A stretch of 64,000 nucleotides of DNA from Actinophytocola sp. Its GTDB lineage: Bacteria > Actinomycetota > Actinomycetes > Mycobacteriales > Pseudonocardiaceae. Of this stretch, positions 28,633-40,128 are shown one piece after another. The stretch covers positions 1,768 to 65,767 of the forward strand of contig WHUB01000005.1 in assembly GCA_009377395.1 (NCBI GenBank), read 5' to 3'. The translations under genes and the position numbers were made by a program. Position 1 is the first letter of the stretch. The number at the start of each line of letters is the position of its first letter. A model generated the notes under the pieces. It was not told where the DNA came from. It worked only from the letters and a program-made list of their open reading frames with translations, and did no database searches.

Positions 28633-29141
28633 GCAGGACCGGTGACGAGCACAACGGCCAGGACGACGTCGACGCGATCTTCGGCGAGATCGTCGCCGAC
28701 CTGCGGGCGGAGGGTGTCGGCACCCGCATGGACACCGACACCCGCGACGACCCCCCGGCGTCGACCCGGGACGACTCGGAGGGCGGGGGCGAGCGCGGCG
28801 CGCAGGCGCCCGCGGCAGGCAGCGACTGGCGTACCAGCGATGTCGGCTGGGACGACACGATGCTGTCCGGCTCGACGTCTGCCGACGACGATGACGAGCA
28901 TTTCGTGCCGCCGGAACCACCGCCGCTGCCGAAGCCGACCCGCAGCATGGGCATCGTGGCGTTGTTCTTCGTCCTCGGGCTGCTGCTGCTGATCGCGCCG
29001 CATATCATCGGCATCTCGGCGACCATCGCGACGCCGCTCGGCATTCTCTCGCTCGCGGCGGGACTCGGGTTCCTGCTGCTCCACGCCCGTGACGACCAGC
29101 GCCCGTCCGGGTCGGATGGCGACGACGGCGCCCAGGTATAG
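28629..29141 (+). CDS. Acidic protein with two C-terminal membrane segments, function unknown
   Basis: 170 residues. The first 110 are hydrophilic and rich in Asp, Glu and Ser, apart from the short helix DAIFGEIVADLRAEG. PEPPPLPKPTRSMG then leads into two membrane segments (GIVALFFVLGLLLLIAPHIIG and IATPLGILSLAAGLGFLLL) and a short cytoplasmic tail. It is translationally coupled to the hydrolase upstream (ATGA overlap). Actinobacterial homologues with this layout are recalled but carry no known function. Confidence 0.75.
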   Translation: MSRTGDEHNGQDDVDAIFGEIVADLRAEGVGTRMDTDTRDDPPASTRDDSEGGGERGAQAPAAGSDWRTSDVGWDDTMLSGSTSADDDDEHFVPPEPPPLPKPTRSMGIVALFFVLGLLLLIAPHIIGISATIATPLGILSLAAGLGFLLLHARDDQRPSGSDGDDGAQV

Positions 29142-29159
29142 CGGCCGGAGTGTGCGGCG

Positions 29160-29477
29160 TCAGAGATCGATGACGCGATGCTCGCGCGCTTCGAGCGCCC
29201 GCGCGGGACGTTCGTAGCGGTTGACGTCCTCGGCCTTGCGCGGCGGCCGGTCGTTGGCGATGAGCACCGCCACCCACGGCAGCGGCACCGAGAGCAGGAT
29301 GAACCCGAGCGCGAGCCACCAGGTCTGGTAGAAGATCCCGGCCAGGATCAGGCACGGGAACCGCAGGCTCATCATGATCAAGTACTTGCGCTTGCGGGCG
29401 GCGAACTCGTCGTCGTACGAGCGGGCGGCAGCCGTGATCAACACCGGGTTGTCGGCGCTGTAGCTCGACCTGCTCAT
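29160..29477 (-). CDS. DUF3099 family membrane protein
   Basis: 105 residues. VLITAAARSYDDEFAARKRKYLIMMSLRFPCLILAGIF is the DUF3099 opening with the first membrane segment, and WWLALGFILLSVPLPWVAVLIAND the second; a charged tail follows. The family is restricted to actinobacteria and has no assigned function. ATG 29477 is chosen over the longer ORF-track start; the extra codons are not conserved-looking and cover the promoter region of the divergent methyltransferase gene. Confidence 0.85.
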   Translation of the reverse strand: MSRSSYSADNPVLITAAARSYDDEFAARKRKYLIMMSLRFPCLILAGIFYQTWWLALGFILLSVPLPWVAVLIANDRPPRKAEDVNRYERPARALEAREHRVIDL

Positions 29478-29604
29478 CTGCTGCCCACCTCCACTCGCGT
29501 ACTCCCCCAACCCTACGCCGCGGGGCCGCTGGTTCCGACAGTCCCGCCGCACCGGTATGAATCCGTGCGGCGACCGGCACGGTGTCCTGGCACGATAAGC
29601 AGCC

Positions 29605-31118
29605 GTGACCACCGATGTGCCCCACTTCTCGTCCGAGTTCTGCGCGCGACTGCGGGAGGCGTTCCAGCGCACCGGCTACGACGCCGACGGCGTGCTCGCC
29701 GCCATCGGCGGGCACGCGCACGCCGCGCTCACCCGCGACGAGCCGGAGCTGGCGCACCGCGCCAGCCTGGACGCGGGCGACCTCGGCACGCTGGTCCGGC
29801 TGTTCCTGCTCGGCGGCGCCGAGACCGGCACGGTCGCCGCGGCGGCGCTGGCACCGCTGTCGCTCGACGAGGCGATCGCGACCGGGCTGCTGCGCGCGGC
29901 GGGTGAGCGCGTCCGGGCCGGGTTCGACGTCCGCCCGCACGCCGACGAGGACGGCTCGTGGTGGGTGATCTCCGATCTGGAACCGGAACACCGCCGCTGG
30001 CTCGACCGCGAGCTGCCGACCGACCACGTGCTCGGCATCGGGCAGGCTTCGATGAGCCTGGTCCGCGCCACCAGCAGGCGGCAGGTGGGCTCGCTGCTCG
30101 ACCTCGGCACCGGCAACGGGGTGCAGGCCCTGCACAGCAGCAGGCACGCCGGCCGGGTCACCGCGACCGACGTCTCCGAGCGCGCGCTCGCGATCGCGGC
30201 GGGCACCTTCGCCCTCAACGGTCTCGACGTCGAGCTGGTCCAAGGCGAGTGGTTCGCGCCCGTCGCTCGCAGGCGGTTCGATCAGATCGTGTGCAACCCT
30301 CCTTTCGTCGTCGGCCCTGCGCGGGTCGACTTCACCTATCGCGACTCCGGGCTCGCCGGTGACGACGCCAGCGCGCTCGTCGTGCGGCAGCTTCCCGGGT
30401 TCCTCGAACCGGGCGGGACGGGCCACGTGCTCGCGTCCTGGCTGCACCGTGACGGCGAGGACTGGACCGACCGGGTCAGCGGCTGGGTGCCGCCCGGCAC
30501 CGACGCCTGGTTCGTGCAGCGCGACATCGCCGACCCGGGGCTGTACGTCGGCACGTGGCTGCGCGACGCGGGCATCGACCCCCGGTCACCGCTGGGACGC
30601 GACCAGGCCGCCGGCTGGCTCGACTGGTTCGCCGAGAACAAGGTCGACGGTGTCGGCTTCGGCTTCGTCACGCTGGGCCGCGGCGATACCGACCACCCCA
30701 CCGTGCTGTGCGAGGACCTACGGCACGCCTACGACGACCCGCTCGGCGACGAGGCGGCAGCCTGGCTGGACCGCGTCGGCTGGCTGCGCGAGCACCCCGA
30801 TCTGCTCGCGGAGACCTTCCTCGTCCCCGACTCGGTGGCGCTGGAGCAGATCTCGGCACCGGGCGAGGATGGCTGGCAGCCGACGATCCGCAGGCTGCAC
30901 CGCACCGACGGTCCCGGCTGGCAGCACGAGGTGGACGAGCTGGTGAGCTCGCTGCTGGCCGGATGCCAGGGCGCGCTGCCGCTGTCGGATCTGCTCGGTC
31001 TGCTGGCGGCGGCATACGGCGAGCCGGTGGACGCGCTGGCCGACGCGGCACTGCCGGTGGTGCGGGAGCTGGTCCGGCACGGCATGTTGCTGCCCGCCGA
31101 TGGGATGCCGGACGCCGG

Positions 31119-31122
<4 letters not shown>
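29605..31122 (+). CDS. SAM-dependent methyltransferase of the NPPF (RlmG/HemK-like) type
   Basis: 505 residues. An N-terminal helical domain (1-140) precedes the class I methyltransferase core: SLLDLGTGNGVQALHSS (SAM motif I), VTATDVSERALAIAAG (motif II) and IVCNPPFVVGP (motif IV). NPPF is typical of methylation of amide or base nitrogens, as in rRNA guanine or release-factor glutamine methyltransferases. A C-terminal domain of about 160 residues is of unknown role. The substrate is not assigned. GTG 29605 starts the frame and the stop overlaps the dtd ATG. Confidence 0.85.
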
Positions 31123-31544
<422 letters not shown>

Positions 31545-31583
31545 CTCCATCGCGCCCCTCTCCGGTTGTATAGCCGACAACTC

Positions 31584-31599
31584 TAGAACACGTGTTCGA
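31584..31599 (+). promoter_or_regulatory. LexA (SOS) box in the dtd-sigB gap
   Basis: TAGAACACGTGTTCGA is, on the opposite strand, TCGAAC-ACGT-GTTCTA, the same arrangement as the box before the HNH gene. TATAG (31569-31573) just upstream could be a -10. It lies 40 bp past dtd and 305 bp before sigB, so the controlled transcript is probably a long-leader sigB message. Confidence 0.65.
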
Positions 31600-31789
31600 T
31601 GGAGTCAAACGGAAACCGCCCGACGATCCGGTACGCAATTGCCGGTGTAACACAACGTGTTTCCGGTACGACTGACCAGCAAGAACCCGGATATCCGAGG
31701 TATATTCGCGGCTGTACGTGCGTTCTCAGCAAAAGTTCAGGTTTAGTCGAGGGTGCGCTCGGGAACACAACGGAAAACTTGTTCGCGTC

Positions 31790-31816
31790 GGGAACGATTG
31801 CGTGAGCGGCAGCGTT
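31790..31816 (+). promoter_or_regulatory. Candidate SigR/SigH-type promoter of sigB
   Basis: GGGAAC (31790-31795), an 18-base spacer, then GTTGTT (31814-31819) matches the GGAA(T/C)-N18-GTT pattern of oxidative-stress ECF sigma factors. It lies 88 bp before the sigB ATG. The rest of the 31545-31903 gap holds no convincing gene. Confidence 0.55.
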
Positions 31817-31903
31817 GTTCTGGGTGTCCGGCACTTGAGGAGGCCGGACCGTGGGACGGGAATCCGTCCACGCCTGTTGCCAGGGTGCAAGGGGAGGCTG
31901 AGC

Positions 31904-32929
31904 ATGTCCGTGGAGACTCTCGAGGCTCGCGAGACGCCGATCGAGGCGGCTGCTGACGTGACGGCGGTGGTGCCGATCCAACCGAGTCCGCAGCATGACG
32001 CAGACCTCGACGCGCAGGGCCCGGCAGCTGATCTCGTACGCGTGTACCTCAATGGTATCGGCAAAACGGCACTGCTGACGGCTGCCGACGAGGTCGACCT
32101 CGCCAAGCGGATCGAGGCCGGTGTGTTCGCTCAGCACATGCTCGACACGGAGGAGAACCTCTCCCGCGGGCGGCGCTCGGAGCTGGTGGCGCTGGTGCGC
32201 GATGGCGCGCGCGCCAAGAACCACCTGCTCGAAGCGAACCTGCGACTCGTCGTCTCGCTCGCCAAGCGCTACACCGGGCGCGGCATGCCGCTGCTCGACC
32301 TGATCCAGGAGGGCAACCTGGGTCTGATCCGCGCGGTGGAGAAGTTCGACTACGCCAAGGGCTTCAAGTTCTCCACCTACGCGACGTGGTGGATCCGGCA
32401 GGCCATCACGCGAGGCATGGCCGACCAGAGCCGCACCATCCGGCTGCCGGTACACCTGGTCGAGCAGGTCAACAAGCTGAGCCGGATCAAGCGCGACCTG
32501 CACCAGCGGTACGGCAGGGAGGCGACCCACGCGGAGCTGGCCGAGGAGTCCGGCATCCCCGAGGGGAAGATCGCCAAGCTGCTCGACCACGCGCGCGACC
32601 CGGTGAGCCTCGACATGCCGGTCGGCACCGAGGAGGACGCTCCGCTCGGCGACTTCATCGAGGACTCCGAGGCCATCGACGCCGAGAACGCGGTGATCTC
32701 GGGCATCCTGCAGGACGACCTGCGCCGCGTGCTCGGCACGCTCGAGGACCGCGAGCAGCACGTGATCCGGCTGCGCTACGGCATCGACGACGGTGAGCCG
32801 CGCACGCTGGACCAGATCGGCCGCCACTTCGGCCTCTCCCGCGAGCGGGTGCGGCAGATAGAGCGCGAGGTCATGGCGAAACTGCGGCAGGGCGAGCGCG
32901 CCGACCGGCTGCGCGCCTACGCCAGCTGA
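31904..32929 (+). CDS. sigB: RNA polymerase sigma factor SigB (group 2 sigma-70)
   Basis: 341 residues. Region 1.2 is [29 protein letters not shown]. Region 2 includes [39 protein letters not shown] and the -10 recognition [19 protein letters not shown]. Region 3 follows, and region 4.2 is [24 protein letters not shown]. The short N-terminus (no region 1.1) marks group 2 rather than the primary sigma. ATG 31904 has GGGGAGG upstream. The sigB-ideR-galE neighbourhood matches corynebacteria and mycobacteria, except that about 8 kb of other genes separate sigB from ideR here. Confidence 0.93.
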   Translation: MSVETLEARETPIEAAADVTAVVPIQPSPQHDADLDAQGPAADLVRVYLNGIGKTALLTAADEVDLAKRIEAGVFAQHMLDTEENLSRGRRSELVALVRDGARAKNHLLEANLRLVVSLAKRYTGRGMPLLDLIQEGNLGLIRAVEKFDYAKGFKFSTYATWWIRQAITRGMADQSRTIRLPVHLVEQVNKLSRIKRDLHQRYGREATHAELAEESGIPEGKIAKLLDHARDPVSLDMPVGTEEDAPLGDFIEDSEAIDAENAVISGILQDDLRRVLGTLEDREQHVIRLRYGIDDGEPRTLDQIGRHFGLSRERVRQIEREVMAKLRQGERADRLRAYAS

Positions 32930-33093
32930 CCCGCTGCTGCCCGGGGCCGATTACGCTCCGGTCACGATGGGAACCCGATCGGACGTTGACTTGTGGTCGC
33001 GATCACGGCACGGTCGGGAGGCGATGCGGCAATGATCGCCTCCGGTGACAGGTAGGTCCACGTGGTCGGGCCCGAGCGCCTGCCACGTTCCCC

Positions 33094-33131
33094 CGGAAGG
33101 TCGGGTCCGTCGGGGTGGGCCCGGCCTTCCG
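33094..33131 (+). terminator. Hairpin terminator after sigB
   Basis: CGGAAGGTCGGGTCC and GGGCCCGGCCTTCCG form a 15-bp stem with two G-T pairs and an 8-base loop. A second perfect 9-bp hairpin (GGAGGCGAT / ATCGCCTCC, 33017-33043) lies nearer the sigB stop. The 315-bp sigB-fumA gap otherwise shows only the fumA promoter region. Confidence 0.7.
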
Positions 33132-33244
33132 ACTACCGAAACGTCGTGGCTCACACCGGCAGCGGGTGGTCGCCGTCCGCACGCCCCGGCACGCGGTACC
33201 GTCTGAGCTACCCGTGTCGGAGCGCGTAGGGAGCCAGCACCACC

Positions 33245-34894
<1,650 letters not shown>

Positions 34895-34903
34895 GGCGGG
34901 GTG

Positions 34904-35680
34904 TCACACCGAGACGCCGTTCTCGGCGAGCCAGGCCACCGGGTCGACCTTGGTCGAGCCGCCCTGCCAGACCTCGAAGTGCAGGTGCGTGCCGGTCGAG
35001 TAGCCGCGGTCGCCGATGGTGGCGATCTGCTCGCCCGCCGAGACCCGCTGACCTTCCCAGGCGGTGATCTCGTTCACGTGGCCGTACATGGTGATCGTGC
35101 CGTCGTCGTGGCGCACCTGCACCCACAGCCCGAAGCCGCTCGCGGGGCCCGCCTCGACCACGACGCCGTCGGCGGCCGCGACGATCGGCGTGCCGAGGTC
35201 GTTGGCGATGTCGATGCCGAGGTGGGCGGTGCCCCAGCGGGAGCCGAAGCCGGACGTCAGCGTGCCGGTCGTCGGCCGGACGACGTCGGGCCGGGCGGCC
35301 TCCCGCCGTTCCCTGGCGCGTTCGGCGGCCTCGCGCCTCGCCCGCTCGGCGGCACGACGCGCGGCCGCCCGGCGCTCCGCGCGCTCCTCCACCCGCAGTT
35401 GCTCTGCCAGGATGACGCGCTTCGTCCGTTCCAGCTCGCGCAGCGGGTCGACCACGGGCTGCGAGGGCGCCGGTCGCGGCTGCTGCACGAACGCCTTGAG
35501 CGCCACCGTGCCCTGCGCCTCGGCGGGCTGGGCCAGCGGCACCAGCGCACCCGCGGCGAGCAGCGCGGCGATGAACTGCCGATGCATCGGCATGAGGGGG
35601 TTGTTGCTGCTGTCCCCGGCGTCCGCCTTGCTGCGCGGCGCCGGGGAGCGTCTATCACCGTCAGAGGGTGTCGCGGGCAT
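34904..35680 (-). CDS. Secreted M23 (LytM-type) peptidoglycan endopeptidase
   Basis: 258 residues. An N-terminal hydrophilic stretch precedes a signal-like hydrophobic segment (QFIAALLAAGALVPLAQPAEA, about 34-54). A highly charged Arg/Ala/Glu coiled coil (about 85-140) leads to the M23 domain. GSRWGTAHLGIDIANDLG gives the first zinc His and Asp, and GTHLHFEVWQGG the HxH pair. The full zinc set suggests an active enzyme, unlike degenerate EnvC/NlpD types. ATG 35680 with GGAAGG upstream is chosen over the longer frame. It probably remodels the cell wall outside the membrane. Confidence 0.9.
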   Translation of the reverse strand: MPATPSDGDRRSPAPRSKADAGDSSNNPLMPMHRQFIAALLAAGALVPLAQPAEAQGTVALKAFVQQPRPAPSQPVVDPLRELERTKRVILAEQLRVEERAERRAAARRAAERARREAAERARERREAARPDVVRPTTGTLTSGFGSRWGTAHLGIDIANDLGTPIVAAADGVVVEAGPASGFGLWVQVRHDDGTITMYGHVNEITAWEGQRVSAGEQIATIGDRGYSTGTHLHFEVWQGGSTKVDPVAWLAENGVSV

Positions 35681-36166
35681 GCTGCTGCCTTCCGTCTCGG
35701 GGAGGTCCGGACCGACACCGGGCGGGGGATCCCGGCGGCGCGGCAGAGCTGCCCGCACCTGTCGTCGTGACCGAACCGTGACGTGCCGAGCGACGGTAAC
35801 CGTGTGCGATCAGGCCCGGCAAACCTCCGGCATGACGGCCGTCACACCAACCCGGGTGCGATGTAACGGCATTCCCGCTGGTCACGATCACTTCGGCCGC
35901 TGATCATCTCGACAGCCGGGGAGAACACCGGCGAATCGGCCCAGGCCGGGCGAACAGCACCCGACGAGCATCGATTTCGCCTGCACAGCAACGGATTCCG
36001 CGCTTGGGCGCCGCCCCGGCACGCCTGACGGTCCGATGTGGAGCGACGGACACGGAGCGTGATCAACTACCCAGAGTTGACCGCACGCCGCGACGCCGGG
36101 ACGACCCGCGCGGCGTGACATACATCATGCCGCCGGTGTGGCGCCCGCGACCCCCAGAAGGCCCAA
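35681..36166. other. 486-bp gap upstream of the M23 peptidase gene; no gene seen
   Basis: The stretch must hold the promoter of the M23 gene (minus strand). On that strand GTTAC occurs at the centre of CCGTTACATCG and again in ACGGTTACCGTCG about 80 bp later, reminiscent of MtrA-type GTTAC sites near cell-wall hydrolase genes, but the repeats are too degenerate to call. I looked for a c-di-AMP (ydaO) riboswitch and did not find its conserved blocks. Short ORFs here are not convincing. Confidence 0.4.
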
Positions 36167-38890
36167 CTACTCCGTCGGCTCGTCGATCGAGCGGAGTCTG
36201 CGCGGCCCGCTGTCGGGACGCGACGGCGGCTCGCCGACGGCGATGCGGGCGCTGACGACGGTGGCGCCGTCCGGCGTGGCGATCACCGGATCCAGCTCGA
36301 GCGCTCGCACCTCGGGGATGTCCTCCGACAGCGCCGCCACCCGTAGCACCAGGCCGGACAGCGCGGCGAGGTCGGCGGGCTCGTCGCCGGTGTAGCCGGC
36401 CAGCAGCGGCGCCATCCTCGGCTCTCGCACCAGGTCGGCCGCGTCGGTGTCGGTCAGCGGCACCGCCCGGTAGGCCCGGTCCCCGATCAGGTCGCCGAGC
36501 ACGCCGGAGAGCCCGAACGTCACCAGCGAGCCGAACGACGGGTCGTCCTGCAGCGTGATCGCGCACGAGCTGCCGCGCGGCCCCATCCGCTGCACGTAGA
36601 CCTCCGGCGCCCCGGACACCTCGAGCAGATCCTCGTGCGCGGTCCGCACCCCGTCCTCGCTGAGCAGGTCGAGCCGGGCGCCGGACAGGTCGGGCCGCCT
36701 GCTCAGCCGTTGATCGACCGACTTCACCGCGACCGGGTAGCCGAGCCGCTCGGCCGCGGCGACGGCGTCGTCCGCCGTGGCGACCCGTTCGAACGGCACT
36801 ACGTCGATGCCGTAGCAGCCCAGCAGCTCCTGGCACTGTGCGTCGGAGAGCCAGTGGTGGACGTCTTCCTCGTCGGCACGCGGCCCGGCCAGCGCGGTGT
36901 GCACCACCTGACCGGCGTGCTCGGGATGCAGCCCATCGGGACGCACGAAGGAGCCGGTCGGCCGCTGCCGCCACGCGGCATAGCGGATCACCCGCGCCAG
37001 CGAGGTCACCGCCCGTTCCGGGCTCGGGTATGACGGGATCGAGCCGAACATCGGGGTTCCGTCCCCGGCGCGCACCGCCAGCTCCTCCGGCACGCCCTCG
37101 ACGGCGAGGAACGTCGACACGATGGGCTTAGCGGCGCGCTGCGACGCGGCGGTGGCGACCTCACGCACCGCGCGGGCGTAGGCGGTGCCCGCGATCGCGA
37201 GCGGCGGCACGAACACCACCACGAGCGCGTCGACGTCCGGATCGTGCAGCGCGTCGCGTACCGCGGCGGCGAACTCCTCGGGTCCGCTCTGCGCCCCGAC
37301 GTCGACCGGGTCGAACGCGAGCGTGAGGCCCTGGGCCATCGCGGTGTCGGCCGCGAGCGCGCCGATCGCGGCCGAGTTGCCGACCACGGCGACGCTCGGC
37401 CCCTCCGGCAGCGGCTGGTTCGCCAGCACCAGCGCGGTGTCGAAGAGCTGCGCCAGCGAGTCGACCCGGATGATGCCCGCCTGCTCGAACAGCGCCTGCA
37501 CGCTGGCCTCGTCGACGTTGGCCGAGGTCGCGGCCAGCTCGCGGCTGACAGCGTGCCGCCCCGACCGCACCGCGACGATCGGCTTGCTGCGCGCGAGCCT
37601 GCGCGCCAGCCGGGCGAACTTGCGCGGGTTGCCGAACGACTCCAGGTAAAGCAGCACCACGTCGGTGTTCGGGTCGGTCTCCCAGTACTGCAACAGGTCG
37701 TTGCCGGAGACGTCGGCCCGGTTGCCCGCCGAGACGAACGTCGACAGCCCGAGCCCGCGCTGCCGAGCGTCGGCGAGGATCGCGATGCCGAGCGCGCCGG
37801 ACTGGCAGAAGAACCCGGTGTTGCCCCGGGGCGGCAGCTGTGGCGCGAGCGAGCCGTTGAACCGCACCGAGGGGTCGGTGTTGACCACGCCGAGCGCGTT
37901 CGGGCCGACCACCCGCATGCCGTGCGCCCGCGCCTCTCCAGCCAGCCGCAGCTCGGCGTGCAGCCCGTGTGGCCCGCTCTCCCCGAAGCCGGCCGAGACG
38001 ATCACCAGCGCGGAGACCCCCTTGGCGAGCGCGCCGTCGAGCACGTCGGCCACCTGCTCGGCGGGCACCGCGACGATGGCGAGGTCCACCTCGCCGGGCA
38101 CGTCGACGACGGAGCGATACGCCCGCACCCCGCGCACCGACTCGTGCGCCGGGTTGACCGGGTACACGGTGCCGGCGAAGTCGGCGGTGAGCACGTTGGT
38201 CAGTACCGCGTAGCCGATCTTGTCCGGGTCGCGGGAGGCCCCGATGACGGCGACCGAGCGGGGATGCAGCAGGTTGTGCACGCTGCGCGCCTCCGCGGCC
38301 TGCTCCCGCGCCCGCGCCACCTCGAGCGACTCCTCGGTGGGGTCGATGTTGAACTCGAGGTGCAGCGTGCCCTGCTCCAGCTCCCGGCTGACCTGGTAAC
38401 CGGCCTCGGCGAACACCCGCGCCATCGCCCGGTTCTCGGCCAGCACCTCGGCGACGAAGCGGTCGATGCCGCATTCGGCCGCCGCGGCGGCGAGATGTTC
38501 CAGCAGGATCGAGCCGAGCCCTCTGCCCTGGTGGGCGTCGGCGACGACGAAGGCCACCTCGGCGTTCGGCCCGTCGTCGAGCCGCTCGTAGCGGCCGACG
38601 GCGACGATCTCGTCACCGATCAGCGCGGTGAAGGCCACCCGGTTGTAGTGGTCGACGACGGTGAACCGCCGCAGGTCGCGGTCGGGGATCCTCGGGTAGG
38701 CGCCGAAGTAGCGCAGGTAGCGCGTCTCGTCGGAGAGCTTGCCGTGGAACGAGACGATCGCGTCGGCGTCGTCCGGCACGATCGGGCGCAGGTGGGCGGT
38801 GCGGCCGTCGGCCAGCACGACGTCGGCCTCCCACCGGCGCGGGTACTCGAACGGGTCCCGCGGGCCGGCTGCGCTCGGTGCGGTCGTCAT
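36167..38890 (-). CDS. GNAT acetyltransferase fused to NDP-forming acyl-CoA synthetase-like protein (Pat type)
   Basis: 907 residues. The GNAT domain is N-terminal (about 20-190: RPIVPDDADAIVSFHGKLS, then the acetyl-CoA loop VVADAHQGRGLGSILLEHLAA). The CoA-binding domain follows (about 205-310: SVAVIGASRDPDKIGYAV), then succinyl-CoA-ligase-like domains (GNTGFFCQSGALGIA) and an ATP-grasp domain at the C-terminus (about 690-900). This is the protein lysine acetyltransferase (Pat) architecture; in characterised Pat proteins the synthetase half senses or binds rather than catalyses. ATG 38890 is chosen. The deacetylase gene acuC ends 4 bp upstream, so the two form one unit. Confidence 0.9.
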   Translation of the reverse strand: MTTAPSAAGPRDPFEYPRRWEADVVLADGRTAHLRPIVPDDADAIVSFHGKLSDETRYLRYFGAYPRIPDRDLRRFTVVDHYNRVAFTALIGDEIVAVGRYERLDDGPNAEVAFVVADAHQGRGLGSILLEHLAAAAAECGIDRFVAEVLAENRAMARVFAEAGYQVSRELEQGTLHLEFNIDPTEESLEVARAREQAAEARSVHNLLHPRSVAVIGASRDPDKIGYAVLTNVLTADFAGTVYPVNPAHESVRGVRAYRSVVDVPGEVDLAIVAVPAEQVADVLDGALAKGVSALVIVSAGFGESGPHGLHAELRLAGEARAHGMRVVGPNALGVVNTDPSVRFNGSLAPQLPPRGNTGFFCQSGALGIAILADARQRGLGLSTFVSAGNRADVSGNDLLQYWETDPNTDVVLLYLESFGNPRKFARLARRLARSKPIVAVRSGRHAVSRELAATSANVDEASVQALFEQAGIIRVDSLAQLFDTALVLANQPLPEGPSVAVVGNSAAIGALAADTAMAQGLTLAFDPVDVGAQSGPEEFAAAVRDALHDPDVDALVVVFVPPLAIAGTAYARAVREVATAASQRAAKPIVSTFLAVEGVPEELAVRAGDGTPMFGSIPSYPSPERAVTSLARVIRYAAWRQRPTGSFVRPDGLHPEHAGQVVHTALAGPRADEEDVHHWLSDAQCQELLGCYGIDVVPFERVATADDAVAAAERLGYPVAVKSVDQRLSRRPDLSGARLDLLSEDGVRTAHEDLLEVSGAPEVYVQRMGPRGSSCAITLQDDPSFGSLVTFGLSGVLGDLIGDRAYRAVPLTDTDAADLVREPRMAPLLAGYTGDEPADLAALSGLVLRVAALSEDIPEVRALELDPVIATPDGATVVSARIAVGEPPSRPDSGPRRLRSIDEPTE

Positions 38891-38894
38891 GCCC

Positions 38895-40076
38895 CTAGTC
38901 TCTCGGATCGTCCGGGTCCAGGCCGTGCAACGGGAACACGGCGCGCCGGGTCTGCTTGATCGCCTCGTCGACGCCGTGCTCGGAGTCCCCGCCCCAGGGC
39001 CGGCTGGTGGCGTCCGCCCCGTCCGACAGCGTGGTCGGCACGACCAGCTGCGGCGCTGCCGAGCGCACTGCCTTGAGCCAGCCCTGCGGCATCGGCGTGT
39101 CGGGCGCGAGGTCCCGGCCGAGCGCGATCGCGAGCAGATGTGTCCACGACCGGGGCACCACCCTGACGAGCTGGTAGCCGCCACCGCCGAGGGCGAGCCA
39201 CTTGCCGCCGCTGTGCCGCTCGGCCAGCTCACGTAGCCGCAGGTAGATGGCGCGGTGCCCGTCGACGGTGAGCGCGAGGTCGGCCAGCGGGTCGTCCCGG
39301 TGCGAGTCGACCCCGCACTGGGTGACGAGGATCTGCGGCTGGAACGCGCCGAGCAGCGACGGCACGACCGCGTCGAACGCGCGCAGCCAGCCGGAGTCGG
39401 AGGTCATCGGCGGCAGCGGCAGGTTGACCGCGCCGCCGAACGCGTGCTCGCCGCCGATCTCGGTCGACAGCCCGGTCCCCGGCCACAGCGTCATCGGATG
39501 CTGGTGCAGCGAGATCGTCAGCACCCTCGGGTCGTCGTAGAACGCGGCCTGCACGCCGTCGCCGTGATGGACGTCGGTGTCGATGTAGGCGATGCGGTCG
39601 AACCCGTTGTCGAGCAGCCAGGAGATCGCGATCGAGCAGTCGTTGTAGACGCAGAATCCCGCCGCGTTGTCGCGCATCGCGTGGTGCAGCCCGCCCGCGA
39701 TGTTGACCGCCCGGCTGGTTCTGCCGGAGGCGATCTGCCGCGCCGCGAGCAGGCTGGACCCGACGACGAGCGAGGCGGACTCGTGCATGTTCTCGAAGAC
39801 CGGGTTGTCGTCGGTGCCGAGCCCGTGGCCCACGTCGTAGGGCGTGTCCGGGGCACGTTTGACGGCGTCGAGGTAGTCGGTGCTGTGGACGCGCAGCAGC
39901 TCGGACTCCGGGGCGTGCTCCGGCACCAGCAGCGAGACGCCGTCGAGCACGCCGAGCTCGGTGGCGAGCCGAATGGTCAGGTCGAGCCGGACCGGGTTGA
40001 GCGGATGGGATCCGCCGAGGTCATAGTCGAGCAGCCCCGAGTTCCACACGACTGCGGCTTCGGTCGGAGTAGACAC
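38895..40076 (-). CDS. acuC: AcuC-type deacetylase (histone deacetylase superfamily)
   Basis: 393 residues. NIAGGLHHAMRDNAAGFCVYND gives the tandem His and first part of the site. YIDTDVHHGDGVQAAFYDD gives the zinc Asp-His. ISLHQHPMTLWPGTG and VTQCGVDSHRDDPLADL supply the remaining ligand region, and LALGGGGYQ the end of the pocket. AcuC proteins remove acetyl groups from acetyl-CoA synthetase lysines and so control acetate use. GTG 40076 starts the frame. It is followed 4 bp later by the Pat-like acetyltransferase, a writer-eraser pair. Confidence 0.93.
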   Translation of the reverse strand: MSTPTEAAVVWNSGLLDYDLGGSHPLNPVRLDLTIRLATELGVLDGVSLLVPEHAPESELLRVHSTDYLDAVKRAPDTPYDVGHGLGTDDNPVFENMHESASLVVGSSLLAARQIASGRTSRAVNIAGGLHHAMRDNAAGFCVYNDCSIAISWLLDNGFDRIAYIDTDVHHGDGVQAAFYDDPRVLTISLHQHPMTLWPGTGLSTEIGGEHAFGGAVNLPLPPMTSDSGWLRAFDAVVPSLLGAFQPQILVTQCGVDSHRDDPLADLALTVDGHRAIYLRLRELAERHSGGKWLALGGGGYQLVRVVPRSWTHLLAIALGRDLAPDTPMPQGWLKAVRSAAPQLVVPTTLSDGADATSRPWGGDSEHGVDEAIKQTRRAVFPLHGLDPDDPRD

Positions 40077-40128
40077 CGTGACAGGGTAGCCGCCAGATCA
40101 CCGGCGGGCACCCGGCCGTCCGGACGGC

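Noticed and set aside
31599-31805. 68-codon plus-strand ORF starting at the SOS box upstream of sigB
   Set aside because: There is no ribosome site, composition is not coding-like and no motif is seen. The stretch is better read as the sigB leader.
35681-36166. Possible c-di-AMP riboswitch upstream of the M23 peptidase
   Set aside because: Such switches often precede cell-wall hydrolase genes in actinobacteria, but the conserved blocks of the ydaO motif could not be found on either strand.
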